Source: a virus. Taken from it: DNA of 54,613 nt. Below are positions 46,051 through 51,673 of the stretch, piece by piece. The stretch covers positions 1 through 54,613 of the IMG/VR virus record IMGVR_UViG_3300048088_000144; one strand, given 5' to 3'. Each line of letters opens with the position of its first letter. The first letter of the stretch is position 1. The notes beneath the pieces were generated by a model. That model was not told the origin of the DNA. It ran no database searches and saw only the letters and a list, made by a program, of their open reading frames with translations. The position numbers and the translations under genes are program-made.

Positions 46051-46685
46051 TCGGCGCAGACCTCGGCCCACTCCAAGGGGAACAGAGCCACCACCGCATC
46101 GTCGGACCCTTCACAGGCTCGCAGGTAACGCTTGATCAGCGCTGACTCGTCCTCGGTGCAGTCGATACCGTCGCGCTTGCGCTGGATGGTGGCCGTCAAC
46201 TCACTGAGGATGACCACGTTCGGGTTGGTCTCGGGGCCGTCACCGACCACCATGCCGGTACAGGCCTCGTGATGGTCACTCACCACGCAGCCACACTCGG
46301 GGCACAGGGCCTCGCAGGGGTAGGGCGCGTGGTCCATCTCGTCGTACGAGGCGCCGCACGTAGTGCAGAAGTCACCGCCACCAGTGTGAGCATGATCCTC
46401 GCCCCGCACGTCCTCGTAGGCCTCGATGCGGCCATCCAGGAGCGCCTGACCCGTTATTGAGCCGGGGCCAACGATCTGGTTGTTGTTGGCGATGCGCCGG
46501 TTGACGTCAGCGATCATGGCGAGCACCGTGGCCCTCGTGTCCAGCAAGGCGTTGGCGTAGCCCGCCTGGTTGGCCCGCTGCACGTTGTTGCCTGCCTGGT
46601 CGTACTCACGGCAGCGCTGCTCGGCGTAGCGAGCCTGGGCAGCCAGGCTGTCAGCTAGTTCTTGCAGGTTGGTGGGGTTGGTCAT
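46047..46685 (-). CDS. 212-aa helical protein with zinc ribbon
   Basis: ATG 6 nt behind TAGACT. The N-terminal 75 residues are helical (LQELADSLAAQARYAEQRC). The middle has FCTTCGASYDEMDHAPYPC and LCPECGCVVSDH, two CxxC knuckles. Begins MTNPTNLQ, like other genes of this block. Confidence 0.55.
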   Translation of the reverse strand: MTNPTNLQELADSLAAQARYAEQRCREYDQAGNNVQRANQAGYANALLDTRATVLAMIADVNRRIANNNQIVGPGSITGQALLDGRIEAYEDVRGEDHAHTGGGDFCTTCGASYDEMDHAPYPCEALCPECGCVVSDHHEACTGMVVGDGPETNPNVVILSELTATIQRKRDGIDCTEDESALIKRYLRACEGSDDAVVALFPLEWAEVCAE

Positions 46686-47269
46686 GATGAGAGTCTACCT
46701 CCCTCTGTTGACTCAACGCCTGAGTCATTCGACTCATCCTCAGGCTTCCAGTTGAACGGGCGACTGAGGCTCAGCTTGCCTGCGTTCACAAGCTGCTGGA
46801 TGGCACCAGCGGCCTCGTCCGAGACGTTGGCCTCACGGATGACGTGGAGCAGGTAGGCAGCGTCCAAGGCCCGACGACGCTGGGTAGCGGCCCTCTGCTC
46901 AGCCTGTTCGGCCTCAAACTTGGCACGCTGGGCGCCGATGCGCTTCTGGTAGGTCTCGAAGTCAACGACCTGGCGCTTGTTGACCAGGTAGTACTGACCC
47001 TCTCGGTAGGTGCTCGGCTCACCCTGAGCCTTGTCGGCCTCGACCGTCACGACCAGGACGTAGTCACCGCCCCGCGACTTGTAGCCGTACCAGTCCTCGA
47101 TGGACTGGCCTTGCCTCATGTGGACGGGGCCGGGACCACTGCCACTCATGTTGGCCCGAACGACGCGCACGGTGGTCCACTGCGACTTGTCGGCATCCCA
47201 GCCAGTGCGGCCGGAGCGGTTGATCAGGGCGTAGACCTTGCGGCCCTCCCACATTTCCTCGTATTTCAT
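46682..47269 (-). CDS. 195-aa protein with cassette-coded tail
   Basis: ATG 6 nt behind TAGACT. A beta-rich first half (KVYALINRSGRTGWD, YYLVNKRQVVDFE) and a long charged coiled coil (RIGAQRAKFEAEQAEQRAA). The tail DESNDSGVESTEGGRLSS is coded by cassette 11 up to the next start codon. Confidence 0.55.
   Translation of the reverse strand: MKYEEMWEGRKVYALINRSGRTGWDADKSQWTTVRVVRANMSGSGPGPVHMRQGQSIEDWYGYKSRGGDYVLVVTVEADKAQGEPSTYREGQYYLVNKRQVVDFETYQKRIGAQRAKFEAEQAEQRAATQRRRALDAAYLLHVIREANVSDEAAGAIQQLVNAGKLSLSRPFNWKPEDESNDSGVESTEGGRLSS
46692..46736 (-). promoter_or_regulatory. Regulatory cassette 11
   Basis: Hairpin TGAGTC-GAAT-GACTCA (46721-46736), palindrome GTTGAGTCAAC (46707-46717), -10 TAGACT (46692-46697), 6 nt to the ATG at 46685. 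All of it is also coding for the upstream protein. Confidence 0.8.
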
Positions 47270-47275
47270 GATGTA

Positions 47276-47330
47276 AGTCTACCTAGTTTCGTAGGGTTCG
47301 GGAATGGGTCATTCGGACTGTTAACTCAAC
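47276..47330 (-). promoter_or_regulatory. Regulatory cassette 12 (degenerate)
   Basis: Palindrome GTTGAGTTAAC (47320-47330) lies farther upstream, a broken hairpin with CCGAATGACCC follows, -10 TAGACT (47276-47281) keeps 6 nt to the ATG. Confidence 0.6.
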
Positions 47331-47343
47331 ACCCTCCAAGGGT

Positions 47344-47356
47344 GTCAGTGTCAGTG
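47344..47356 (-). repeat. 13-bp repeat copy 14
   Basis: Intergenic, 2 bp behind the stop of the 66-aa gene, sense. Confidence 0.9.
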
Positions 47357-47358
47357 CC

Positions 47359-47559
47359 TCACCACGGCCCGCACAGACCGTGATACCGCTCGGTCAGGCC
47401 GGAGCCGTCACAGATCGACCAGCGGTAGCGGTAGACCTCGCCCTGGGCGATCGGCCCGGAGCAATCGTCGCACTGGTACTCCTTGCGGGCACGCTGTAGG
47501 CGTGTCACCACCAGGACCGTGCCGACTTCCTCGTCGTGATGGACCCGAAGCTCGCTCAT
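47359..47559 (-). CDS. 66-aa zinc-ribbon protein
   Basis: ATGA overlap. YQCDDCSGPIAQGEVYRYRW and a later H-x-x-C give the ribbon of a common actinophage/actinobacterial small protein (C-x-x-C-x-x-x-I-x-x-G-x-x-Y). Confidence 0.6.
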   Translation of the reverse strand: MSELRVHHDEEVGTVLVVTRLQRARKEYQCDDCSGPIAQGEVYRYRWSICDGSGLTERYHGLCGPW

Positions 47560-48128
47560 CCGTACGCCTCCATGATGGCAAGCTCGGCCTGGTACTTGAC
47601 CAGAGCCTCGGCCGCACCCTTCGCGAGCCGGTTGTAGGCATCAGCGGCGCGGTTGACGTTCTGCGTCAGGCTCGCCCGACGTGCACCCTCGGCATGTGCG
47701 GCCTCGTCGCGCAGGTAGCGCTGGACCGTGGCCTCGACCGCCTCCAAGAGGGGCCGCACGTACGTCTTGGGCGCTCCACCCATGGCTCGGGCTAGCTCGT
47801 AGTCCACCGTGCCGTCCTGGGGGATCACGCCGTAGACCTGGCTGTTGCTGTCGCCCTTGGCGTCGCGCTCGGCCTGGTTGCGGGCGTACCAGTAGCCCTT
47901 GGGCTGGCCCTGGTCGTTGGTGTGGATGTACCGGATGGCGTACTCGTTGCCCCGGTAGACCAGCGTGCCCTCTACGAACACGTCATCGGTGCTCATGGCA
48001 CACACCATGAGTCCACCGGTCACCTTGCCGTGGTTCACGTCCATCTGGACGTTGGCGACCCGCTCGTGCCACTCGGGCACCGGAACGGAGAGGGGGAGAG
48101 TTTCCTCAATGTCGTAGGTCTTGGTCAT
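47556..48128 (-). CDS. 190-aa protein
   Basis: ATG 7 nt behind TAGACT. An N-terminal beta domain (TLPLSVPVPEWHERVANVQMD, TLVYRGNEYAIRYIHT) and a helical C-terminal half (VEATVQRYLRDEAAHAEGAR and on). No family recognised. Confidence 0.55.
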   Translation of the reverse strand: MTKTYDIEETLPLSVPVPEWHERVANVQMDVNHGKVTGGLMVCAMSTDDVFVEGTLVYRGNEYAIRYIHTNDQGQPKGYWYARNQAERDAKGDSNSQVYGVIPQDGTVDYELARAMGGAPKTYVRPLLEAVEATVQRYLRDEAAHAEGARRASLTQNVNRAADAYNRLAKGAAEALVKYQAELAIMEAYG

Positions 48129-48135
48129 GAGCACA

Positions 48136-48180
48136 AGTCTACGCTTGTTGAGTCACCACCGCATGAGGCAAACGGACCAT
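48136..48180 (-). promoter_or_regulatory. Regulatory cassette 13 (degenerate hairpin)
   Basis: Hairpin-like ATGGTCC-GTTT-GCCTCAT (48163-48180), palindrome GGTGACTCAAC (48147-48157), -10 TAGACT (48136-48141), 7 nt. The TAG of the -10 is the stop of the upstream gene. Confidence 0.68.
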
Positions 48181-48483
48181 TTCGTCAGGTTCCGTGTCAG
48201 TGTCAGTGGCCTCGATGGTGGGATCACCGTGCAGAGCAAACGTGTGCTCGCAAGGCTCACCCTTGGGCGGGGCGAACATGATGCGCTCCACGTCCAGCCG
48301 GTCGAGAGCATCCAGCAGAGGCACGCACGCCGTGACCATGGCACCCAGGATGAACAGGGCGCCGATCATCGCCGCGACCTTGTGCGTGCCCTCCGCGAAA
48401 GCGCCTGTGTACACGTAGCCGCCGACCGTGAACAGGACACCGGTAGCGCCCATCCAGCACCAGAAGCGTTTGCGCTGGCTCAT
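48139..48483 (-). CDS. Membrane protein with cassette-coded tail
   Basis: 114 aa. Two membrane helices (FWCWMGATGVLFTVGGYVYT and VAAMIGALFILGAMVTAC), then a soluble part with H-x-x-x-H. A 13-bp repeat codes for TDTDT. The last residues (LPHAVVTQQA) are coded by cassette 13. The role in the membrane is unknown. Confidence 0.6.
   Translation of the reverse strand: MSQRKRFWCWMGATGVLFTVGGYVYTGAFAEGTHKVAAMIGALFILGAMVTACVPLLDALDRLDVERIMFAPPKGEPCEHTFALHGDPTIEATDTDTEPDEMVRLPHAVVTQQA
48196..48208 (-). repeat. 13-bp repeat copy 15
   Basis: Sense strand, in the membrane protein gene; codes for A-T-D-T-D-T with its flanks. Confidence 0.9.
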
Positions 48484-48692
48484 CGTGCGTGCACCGGGCA
48501 GTGCTTCCCCTCGTCGTGCAGGATGCCACCGCCCCGAAGCTCACGGCCGGTGCACAGAGACTCCATGGCCTCAGCACACACGGCCGGATTGTCGAACGTG
48601 AGCAGGAGCGTGTACGGACGGGTGCCGTACTCAGCTTTGGCTACGAACGCCACATTGATCCAGTGCTCACGGTACCGATGCTCTTGTGTCAC
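48480..48692 (-). CDS. 70-aa protein
   Basis: GTGA overlap. TQEHRYREHWINVAFVAKAE, YTLLLTFDNPAVCAEAMESL and C-x-x-H at the end. A small alpha/beta fold; no family. Confidence 0.5.
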   Translation of the reverse strand: MTQEHRYREHWINVAFVAKAEYGTRPYTLLLTFDNPAVCAEAMESLCTGRELRGGGILHDEGKHCPVHAR

Positions 48693-48877
48693 TCGATCAA
48701 CCCCCGGTGTCGTGCTTCGCCCTCCAAGCAGTCTCGCATGAGGTCGGTTCCCCAATCCTCTCCAAGACGACGACGAAGCTGGGCGTCCGTCATGTCGCGC
48801 ACGTCCAAGCCGTTGATCATGGCCTGGCCCTTACGGGGACGCTCACCGGGTCCACGTGTCTGCTGGTAGTCGCTCAC
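48689..48877 (-). CDS. 62-aa protein with GTG leaderless start
   Basis: The GTG at 48877 lies 6 nt behind TAGACT; another GTG two codons earlier overlaps the -10. Helical end with MTDAQLRRRLGEDWGTDLM. No family. Confidence 0.5.
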   Translation of the reverse strand: MSDYQQTRGPGERPRKGQAMINGLDVRDMTDAQLRRRLGEDWGTDLMRDCLEGEARHRGLIE

Positions 48878-48883
48878 GATCAC

Positions 48884-48929
48884 AGTCTACCCGCCATTGT
48901 GTTGACTCACCATGAGCCATCCGGCCCAT
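48884..48929 (-). promoter_or_regulatory. Regulatory cassette 14
   Basis: Hairpin ATGGGCC-GGAT-GGCTCAT (48912-48929), palindrome GGTGAGTCAAC (48901-48911), -10 TAGACT (48884-48889), 6 nt to a GTG. Confidence 0.7.
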
Positions 48930-48933
48930 CTTG

Positions 48934-48988
48934 TGGAGCACCGGGGAGTCGAACCCCGCTAGCTACCCATGCCCCGATGGAGTGCCCC
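48934..48988 (-). ncRNA. tRNA-like element without a D arm
   Basis: 55 nt on the minus strand. A 7-bp acceptor-like stem GGGGCAC/GTGCTCC (one G-T pair) with A behind it, a 5-bp stem TCCAT/ATGGG with loop CGGGGC, a 7-nt linker TAGCTAG, and a T arm CGGGG-TTCGACT-CCCCG that matches the consensus TTCRANN. There is room for only one hairpin between acceptor and T arm. It is a truncated tRNA or a tRNA mimic. Confidence 0.5.
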
Positions 48989-49001
48989 GTCAGTGTCAGT
49001 G
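48989..49001 (-). repeat. 13-bp repeat copy 16
   Basis: Intergenic, directly before the tRNA-like element and 1 bp behind the stop at 49003. Confidence 0.9.
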
Positions 49002-49002
49002 C

Positions 49003-49347
49003 TCAGGCCAGCACGAAGAACGCCAGCGTGACCACCACCATGGCCGCAAACAACACCTTGCCAGCCAGGCGATGGCGTACTGACCAGGGGTAGCGCTTGC
49101 GGTAAGCACGGCGCTTCACTCGGTACCGGCGCTTGACGTCACGGTCCCAGGCTCGGCGCATCTTGCGCTCACCACGCCGTGTCTCGACCACGTGCATCCG
49201 GCCGTAGACGTCTACAGGCACCTTGATCGAGCAGAGGGGCACGTCGCGAGAGGACCCAGCGGTGCCGTTGACGGGAGGAGGAGGACCAGTCAACGGCACC
49301 GATGAGGGTGGGGGAGGAGGCAAGTCAGACCCCGGCTCGTGCCGCAC
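49003..49347 (-). CDS. 114-aa basic protein with C-terminal membrane helix
   Basis: From the GTG at 49347 (overlaps the LPTTG gene end by 23 nt). A Pro-rich start, then a basic middle (RRGERKMRRAWDRDVKRRYR) and a hydrophobic end (VLFAAMVVVTLAFFVLA). It would be tail-anchored in the membrane with a basic cytoplasmic part. The start is uncertain. Confidence 0.5.
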   Translation of the reverse strand: MRHEPGSDLPPPPPSSVPLTGPPPPVNGTAGSSRDVPLCSIKVPVDVYGRMHVVETRRGERKMRRAWDRDVKRRYRVKRRAYRKRYPWSVRHRLAGKVLFAAMVVVTLAFFVLA

Positions 49348-49906
49348 GCTCACGGGTGACAAGTACCAGCCACGCGCCTCCAAGAAGGAGGGCAATCGCT
49401 CCAAGGGCCAGCGGAAGCGAGACGGTACCGGTCGTGGGTAGTTCCGTAGGGACGTGCGGTGCAGGAGTGGCAGCACTGTCCGGCGTACTGACGTCCGGCG
49501 TGGTGCTCGGCGTGGGGGGAGCAGTGGTGGCAACGGTGGTCACCACGCTCGGGGGCACGGTCGTCTCCACAACGCTGGGGGGAGTCGTGGGGGGCACCGA
49601 TGATTCTGGCGTGCTCGTGACAGGTGTAGACGTGGGAGGCACGCTGGACTCAGGCACGCTGCTCGGTGCGCTGCTAGGCGGTACCGATGACTCGGGCACA
49701 GACGAGACGGGCACGCTGCTCGGCTCGCTGCTCGGGGTGCTGGACGGCGGCACACTGCTGTCAACCTCCGTGCTGCTCGGGGTGCTGCTCGGCGTGGACG
49801 TGGGCGGTTGGTAGCTGTGACTGCCGTGGGCCGACGCAGAGCCGATGACGAACGCACTCCCGCCGAACATCACGGCACCAGCCAGTAGCAGGTGCTTGAT
49901 GTGCAT
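49325..49906 (-). CDS. LPxTG cell-wall-anchored surface protein
   Basis: 193 aa from the ATG at 49906. An N-terminal signal peptide (HIKHLLLAGAVMFGGSAFVI with SASAH cut site), a Ser/Thr/Pro stalk of about 120 residues (SSVPPSSTPSSEPSS...), then LPTTG at 156-160, a hydrophobic stretch and a basic end RERAARAGV. This is a full substrate for the sortase of the host. The phage would display a stalk on the cell wall of the infected host, for example to block further phage adsorption. It follows a -10-like TAGGGT 8 nt before the ATG. Confidence 0.82.
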   Translation of the reverse strand: MHIKHLLLAGAVMFGGSAFVIGSASAHGSHSYQPPTSTPSSTPSSTEVDSSVPPSSTPSSEPSSVPVSSVPESSVPPSSAPSSVPESSVPPTSTPVTSTPESSVPPTTPPSVVETTVPPSVVTTVATTAPPTPSTTPDVSTPDSAATPAPHVPTELPTTGTVSLPLALGAIALLLGGAWLVLVTRERAARAGV

Positions 49907-49914
49907 GGTTCGGC

Positions 49915-49920
49915 ACCCTA
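49915..49920 (-). promoter_or_regulatory. -10-like TAGGGT of the LPTTG gene
   Basis: 8 nt before the ATG. A weak hairpin ATAGG...CCTAT lies upstream (49938-49960 region) but no GTTGASTCAAC palindrome is seen. Confidence 0.35.
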
Positions 49921-49956
49921 TCAGGCTCCAAGATTCATAGGGATAGGCCGTTTGCC

Positions 49957-50616
49957 CTATTGCTTGCAGGCACGCCTGTGAGTCAAGCACACCAGGACCA
50001 CGCCCACCAGCACCGACATGACTCCAACACTCCCCAGGGGCACGCTCGGGCTACCGGTGACCGGCAGGGAGGCAGCCGGGGCCGTTGTTGCCACATGGTG
50101 CGACTTGGGTGGGCCTGTACGGACCTCTGAGGCCGTCTTGTCAGTGTCAGTGGCTACCGGTGACCCTGCCAGCGCCGTTGACGGCTCCTGCGCCACTACA
50201 GCGGTCGTGGTGGTGGGATCAGGCGTGGTAGCTCGGGGACTGTCACAGGACACAGGCTCCTGCGTGGGTGATCCAGGGACGATGCACACCGGCACGCCGC
50301 CGATGACCGTCTGGTGCGGGGTGGTATCAACCGGGGCCGTGGTCGTGGTAGTGGGCGCGCCACACGCCACGTCTCGGGATGCAGTCCAAGGAGTGAACAC
50401 CTTGGTACCGTCTGACAACGTGCCAGCGACCCGGCCGCTCTCGCTCAGAGTGTTGCGAAGCTGAGCCGTGATGGCCTTGCTCTCGCCCGGTCCCAGGTCC
50501 AAGCCGACGATCCATGAGTCGGCCGTGGCACTCTGACCGTGGAAGGCCAGCGCCGCATCGTTGGTGATGGTGACTACCACGTGGTAGTCACAGTCCATCG
50601 AGCCGTTGGCGATCAT
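49957..50616 (-). CDS. Second LPxTG protein, no visible signal peptide
   Basis: 219 aa, ATGA overlap. The first 85 residues look like a secreted beta domain with Cys (MDCDYHVVVTITNDAALAFHG, GESKAITAQL). A Thr/Pro stalk follows, then LPVTG at 184-188, a hydrophobic helix and the basic end THRRACKQ. The sorting signal is complete, but there is no N-terminal signal peptide from this start. A 13-bp repeat codes for ATDTDK in the stalk. Confidence 0.72.
   Translation of the reverse strand: MIANGSMDCDYHVVVTITNDAALAFHGQSATADSWIVGLDLGPGESKAITAQLRNTLSESGRVAGTLSDGTKVFTPWTASRDVACGAPTTTTTAPVDTTPHQTVIGGVPVCIVPGSPTQEPVSCDSPRATTPDPTTTTAVVAQEPSTALAGSPVATDTDKTASEVRTGPPKSHHVATTAPAASLPVTGSPSVPLGSVGVMSVLVGVVLVCLTHRRACKQ
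50140..50152 (-). repeat. 13-bp repeat copy 17
   Basis: Sense strand, in the stalk of the LPVTG gene. Confidence 0.9.
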
Positions 50617-51050
50617 GCCTGGCCCATGATGTTGCGGGCGTCCCGAATGAGAGTCACCAGCGTGCCCGGAGCGCCGTCAGTGGTGAAGTCGTCAGCGACG
50701 TGACGAACGAAGCTCGCAAGCTCGCCCACGTCGTACCCCTCGCTGGGCGAGTCTCCCTCGGGGCTGTCGCCGTACATGAGCCAGTTGCTCAGCGTCTCGT
50801 CCAGGTCGGTGATCTTCTCCATGGCGTCGTCGCCGTAGAACTTGATCTCACAGCCAACAGAGCCGTAGACGATGTGGAGCGTGTGACCGGTGCGACCGAT
50901 GACCTCGACGCCATTGCTGGTGTAGCGCTCGGGCACGCTGGTGAGTTGAACGCTGGTGACGGTGTCCAGCTTAATCGTCTTGCGCTGGCCGAAGGTGTCC
51001 CACAGGCAGATAGCTCGGGCGTTGACGACGTAGTCGGTGTAACTGCTCAT
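50613..51050 (-). CDS. 145-aa protein upstream of the LPxTG pair
   Basis: ATG 6 nt behind TAGACT. A PH-like or beta-barrel first half (AICLWDTFGQRKTIKLDTVTS, HTLHIVYGSVGCEIKFYG) and an acidic helical end. No signal peptide. Being co-transcribed with the LPVTG gene it may be linked to it. Confidence 0.5.
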   Translation of the reverse strand: MSSYTDYVVNARAICLWDTFGQRKTIKLDTVTSVQLTSVPERYTSNGVEVIGRTGHTLHIVYGSVGCEIKFYGDDAMEKITDLDETLSNWLMYGDSPEGDSPSEGYDVGELASFVRHVADDFTTDGAPGTLVTLIRDARNIMGQA

Positions 51051-51054
51051 GCAG

Positions 51055-51444
51055 TCAGTCTAGTTGCGTTGACTCAACAGCGCATGAGTCGTTCGGCTCA
51101 TCTTCCAGCACGTCCCACACGTTGGTCACGAACTCGACCAGGGGCAGGATGGGATCACCGCGCTTGCACGTCCACTGCACCAGGCCCAAGCCGGTCAACC
51201 GGCGCACGTGACCTTGTACACAGGACGTGCTGAGACCGGTCCTGTCGCGCAGATCGTGAATGCTCTCCACGCCGTCCATGACATGGAACAGAAGCTCGGT
51301 AGCAGTCGGACCCACGGCCTCGAAGCCACGCATGCGCCAGTAGCCGATCTGCTGCGGTCGCCAGTTGGGACCTAGCTGCTGCGGCGCAGAGGGCGGAACT
51401 ACAAGAGCCTCCGGAGAGGCAGGGTCATCCGGAGGCTCCTGCAT
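51055..51444 (-). CDS. Winged helix-turn-helix DNA-binding protein
   Basis: 129 aa. Residues 45-95 give a wHTH: PTATELLFHVMDGVESIHDL, RTGLSTSCVQGHVRRLTGLG, LVQWTC, like MarR/ArsR-type or IclR-type helices. The tail EPNDSCAVESTQLD is coded by cassette 15. With its own leaderless promoter it is a candidate regulator of the cassettes. Confidence 0.62.
   Translation of the reverse strand: MQEPPDDPASPEALVVPPSAPQQLGPNWRPQQIGYWRMRGFEAVGPTATELLFHVMDGVESIHDLRDRTGLSTSCVQGHVRRLTGLGLVQWTCKRGDPILPLVEFVTNVWDVLEDEPNDSCAVESTQLD
51057..51101 (-). promoter_or_regulatory. Regulatory cassette 15
   Basis: Hairpin ATGAGCC-GAAC-GACTCAT (51084-51101), palindrome GTTGAGTCAAC (51068-51078), -10 TAGACT (51057-51062), 6 nt. 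All within the wHTH gene end. Confidence 0.75.
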
Positions 51445-51451
51445 CGGTTCC

Positions 51452-51537
51452 AGTGTAGCGGCTTTGGCACCCTCTACACATGGGCCAAACGGCTCATTCG
51501 ACTGTCAGTGTCAGTGGGCGAATCGTGATGACTCACC
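51452..51537 (-). promoter_or_regulatory. Regulatory cassette 16 with embedded 13-bp repeat
   Basis: From upstream: GGTGAGTCATC (51527-51537), the 13-bp repeat (51504-51516), hairpin ATGAGCC-GTTT-GGCCCAT (51480-51497), -10 TACACT (51452-51457), 7 nt to the wHTH start. The repeat is flanked by CGAAT and ATTCG. Confidence 0.65.
51504..51516 (-). repeat. 13-bp repeat copy 18
   Basis: Intergenic, inside cassette 16 and upstream of the wHTH gene. Confidence 0.9.
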
Positions 51538-51556
51538 ATGACAGGAACGTGTGTTC

Positions 51557-51673
51557 TTACCCCTCCTTGGGGGTGCTGCGTGGTGCAGGCTCGGGCGGCG
51601 CAGCATCGAGCACAGCATCGAGCAGTTCGCCGGGGTTGGGCAGGGGCTTGACGTCGAGCGGTTCGTCATTCAT
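51557..51673 (-). CDS. 38-aa acidic protein
   Basis: ATGA overlap with the hydrolase stop. Reads MNDEPLDVKPLPNPGELLDA and ends Pro/Glu-rich. Supported by coupling only; probably unstructured. Confidence 0.45.
   Translation of the reverse strand: MNDEPLDVKPLPNPGELLDAVLDAAPPEPAPRSTPKEG

Noticed and set aside
48934-48988. Attachment site (attP) at the tRNA 3'-like sequence
   Set aside because: Phage attP sites can copy a tRNA 3' end, but here the 5' acceptor strand also pairs, and no integrase is in the window. I keep it as tRNA-like instead.
48934-48988. tmRNA
   Set aside because: There is no mRNA-like domain and only 23 nt lie between acceptor 5' strand and T arm.
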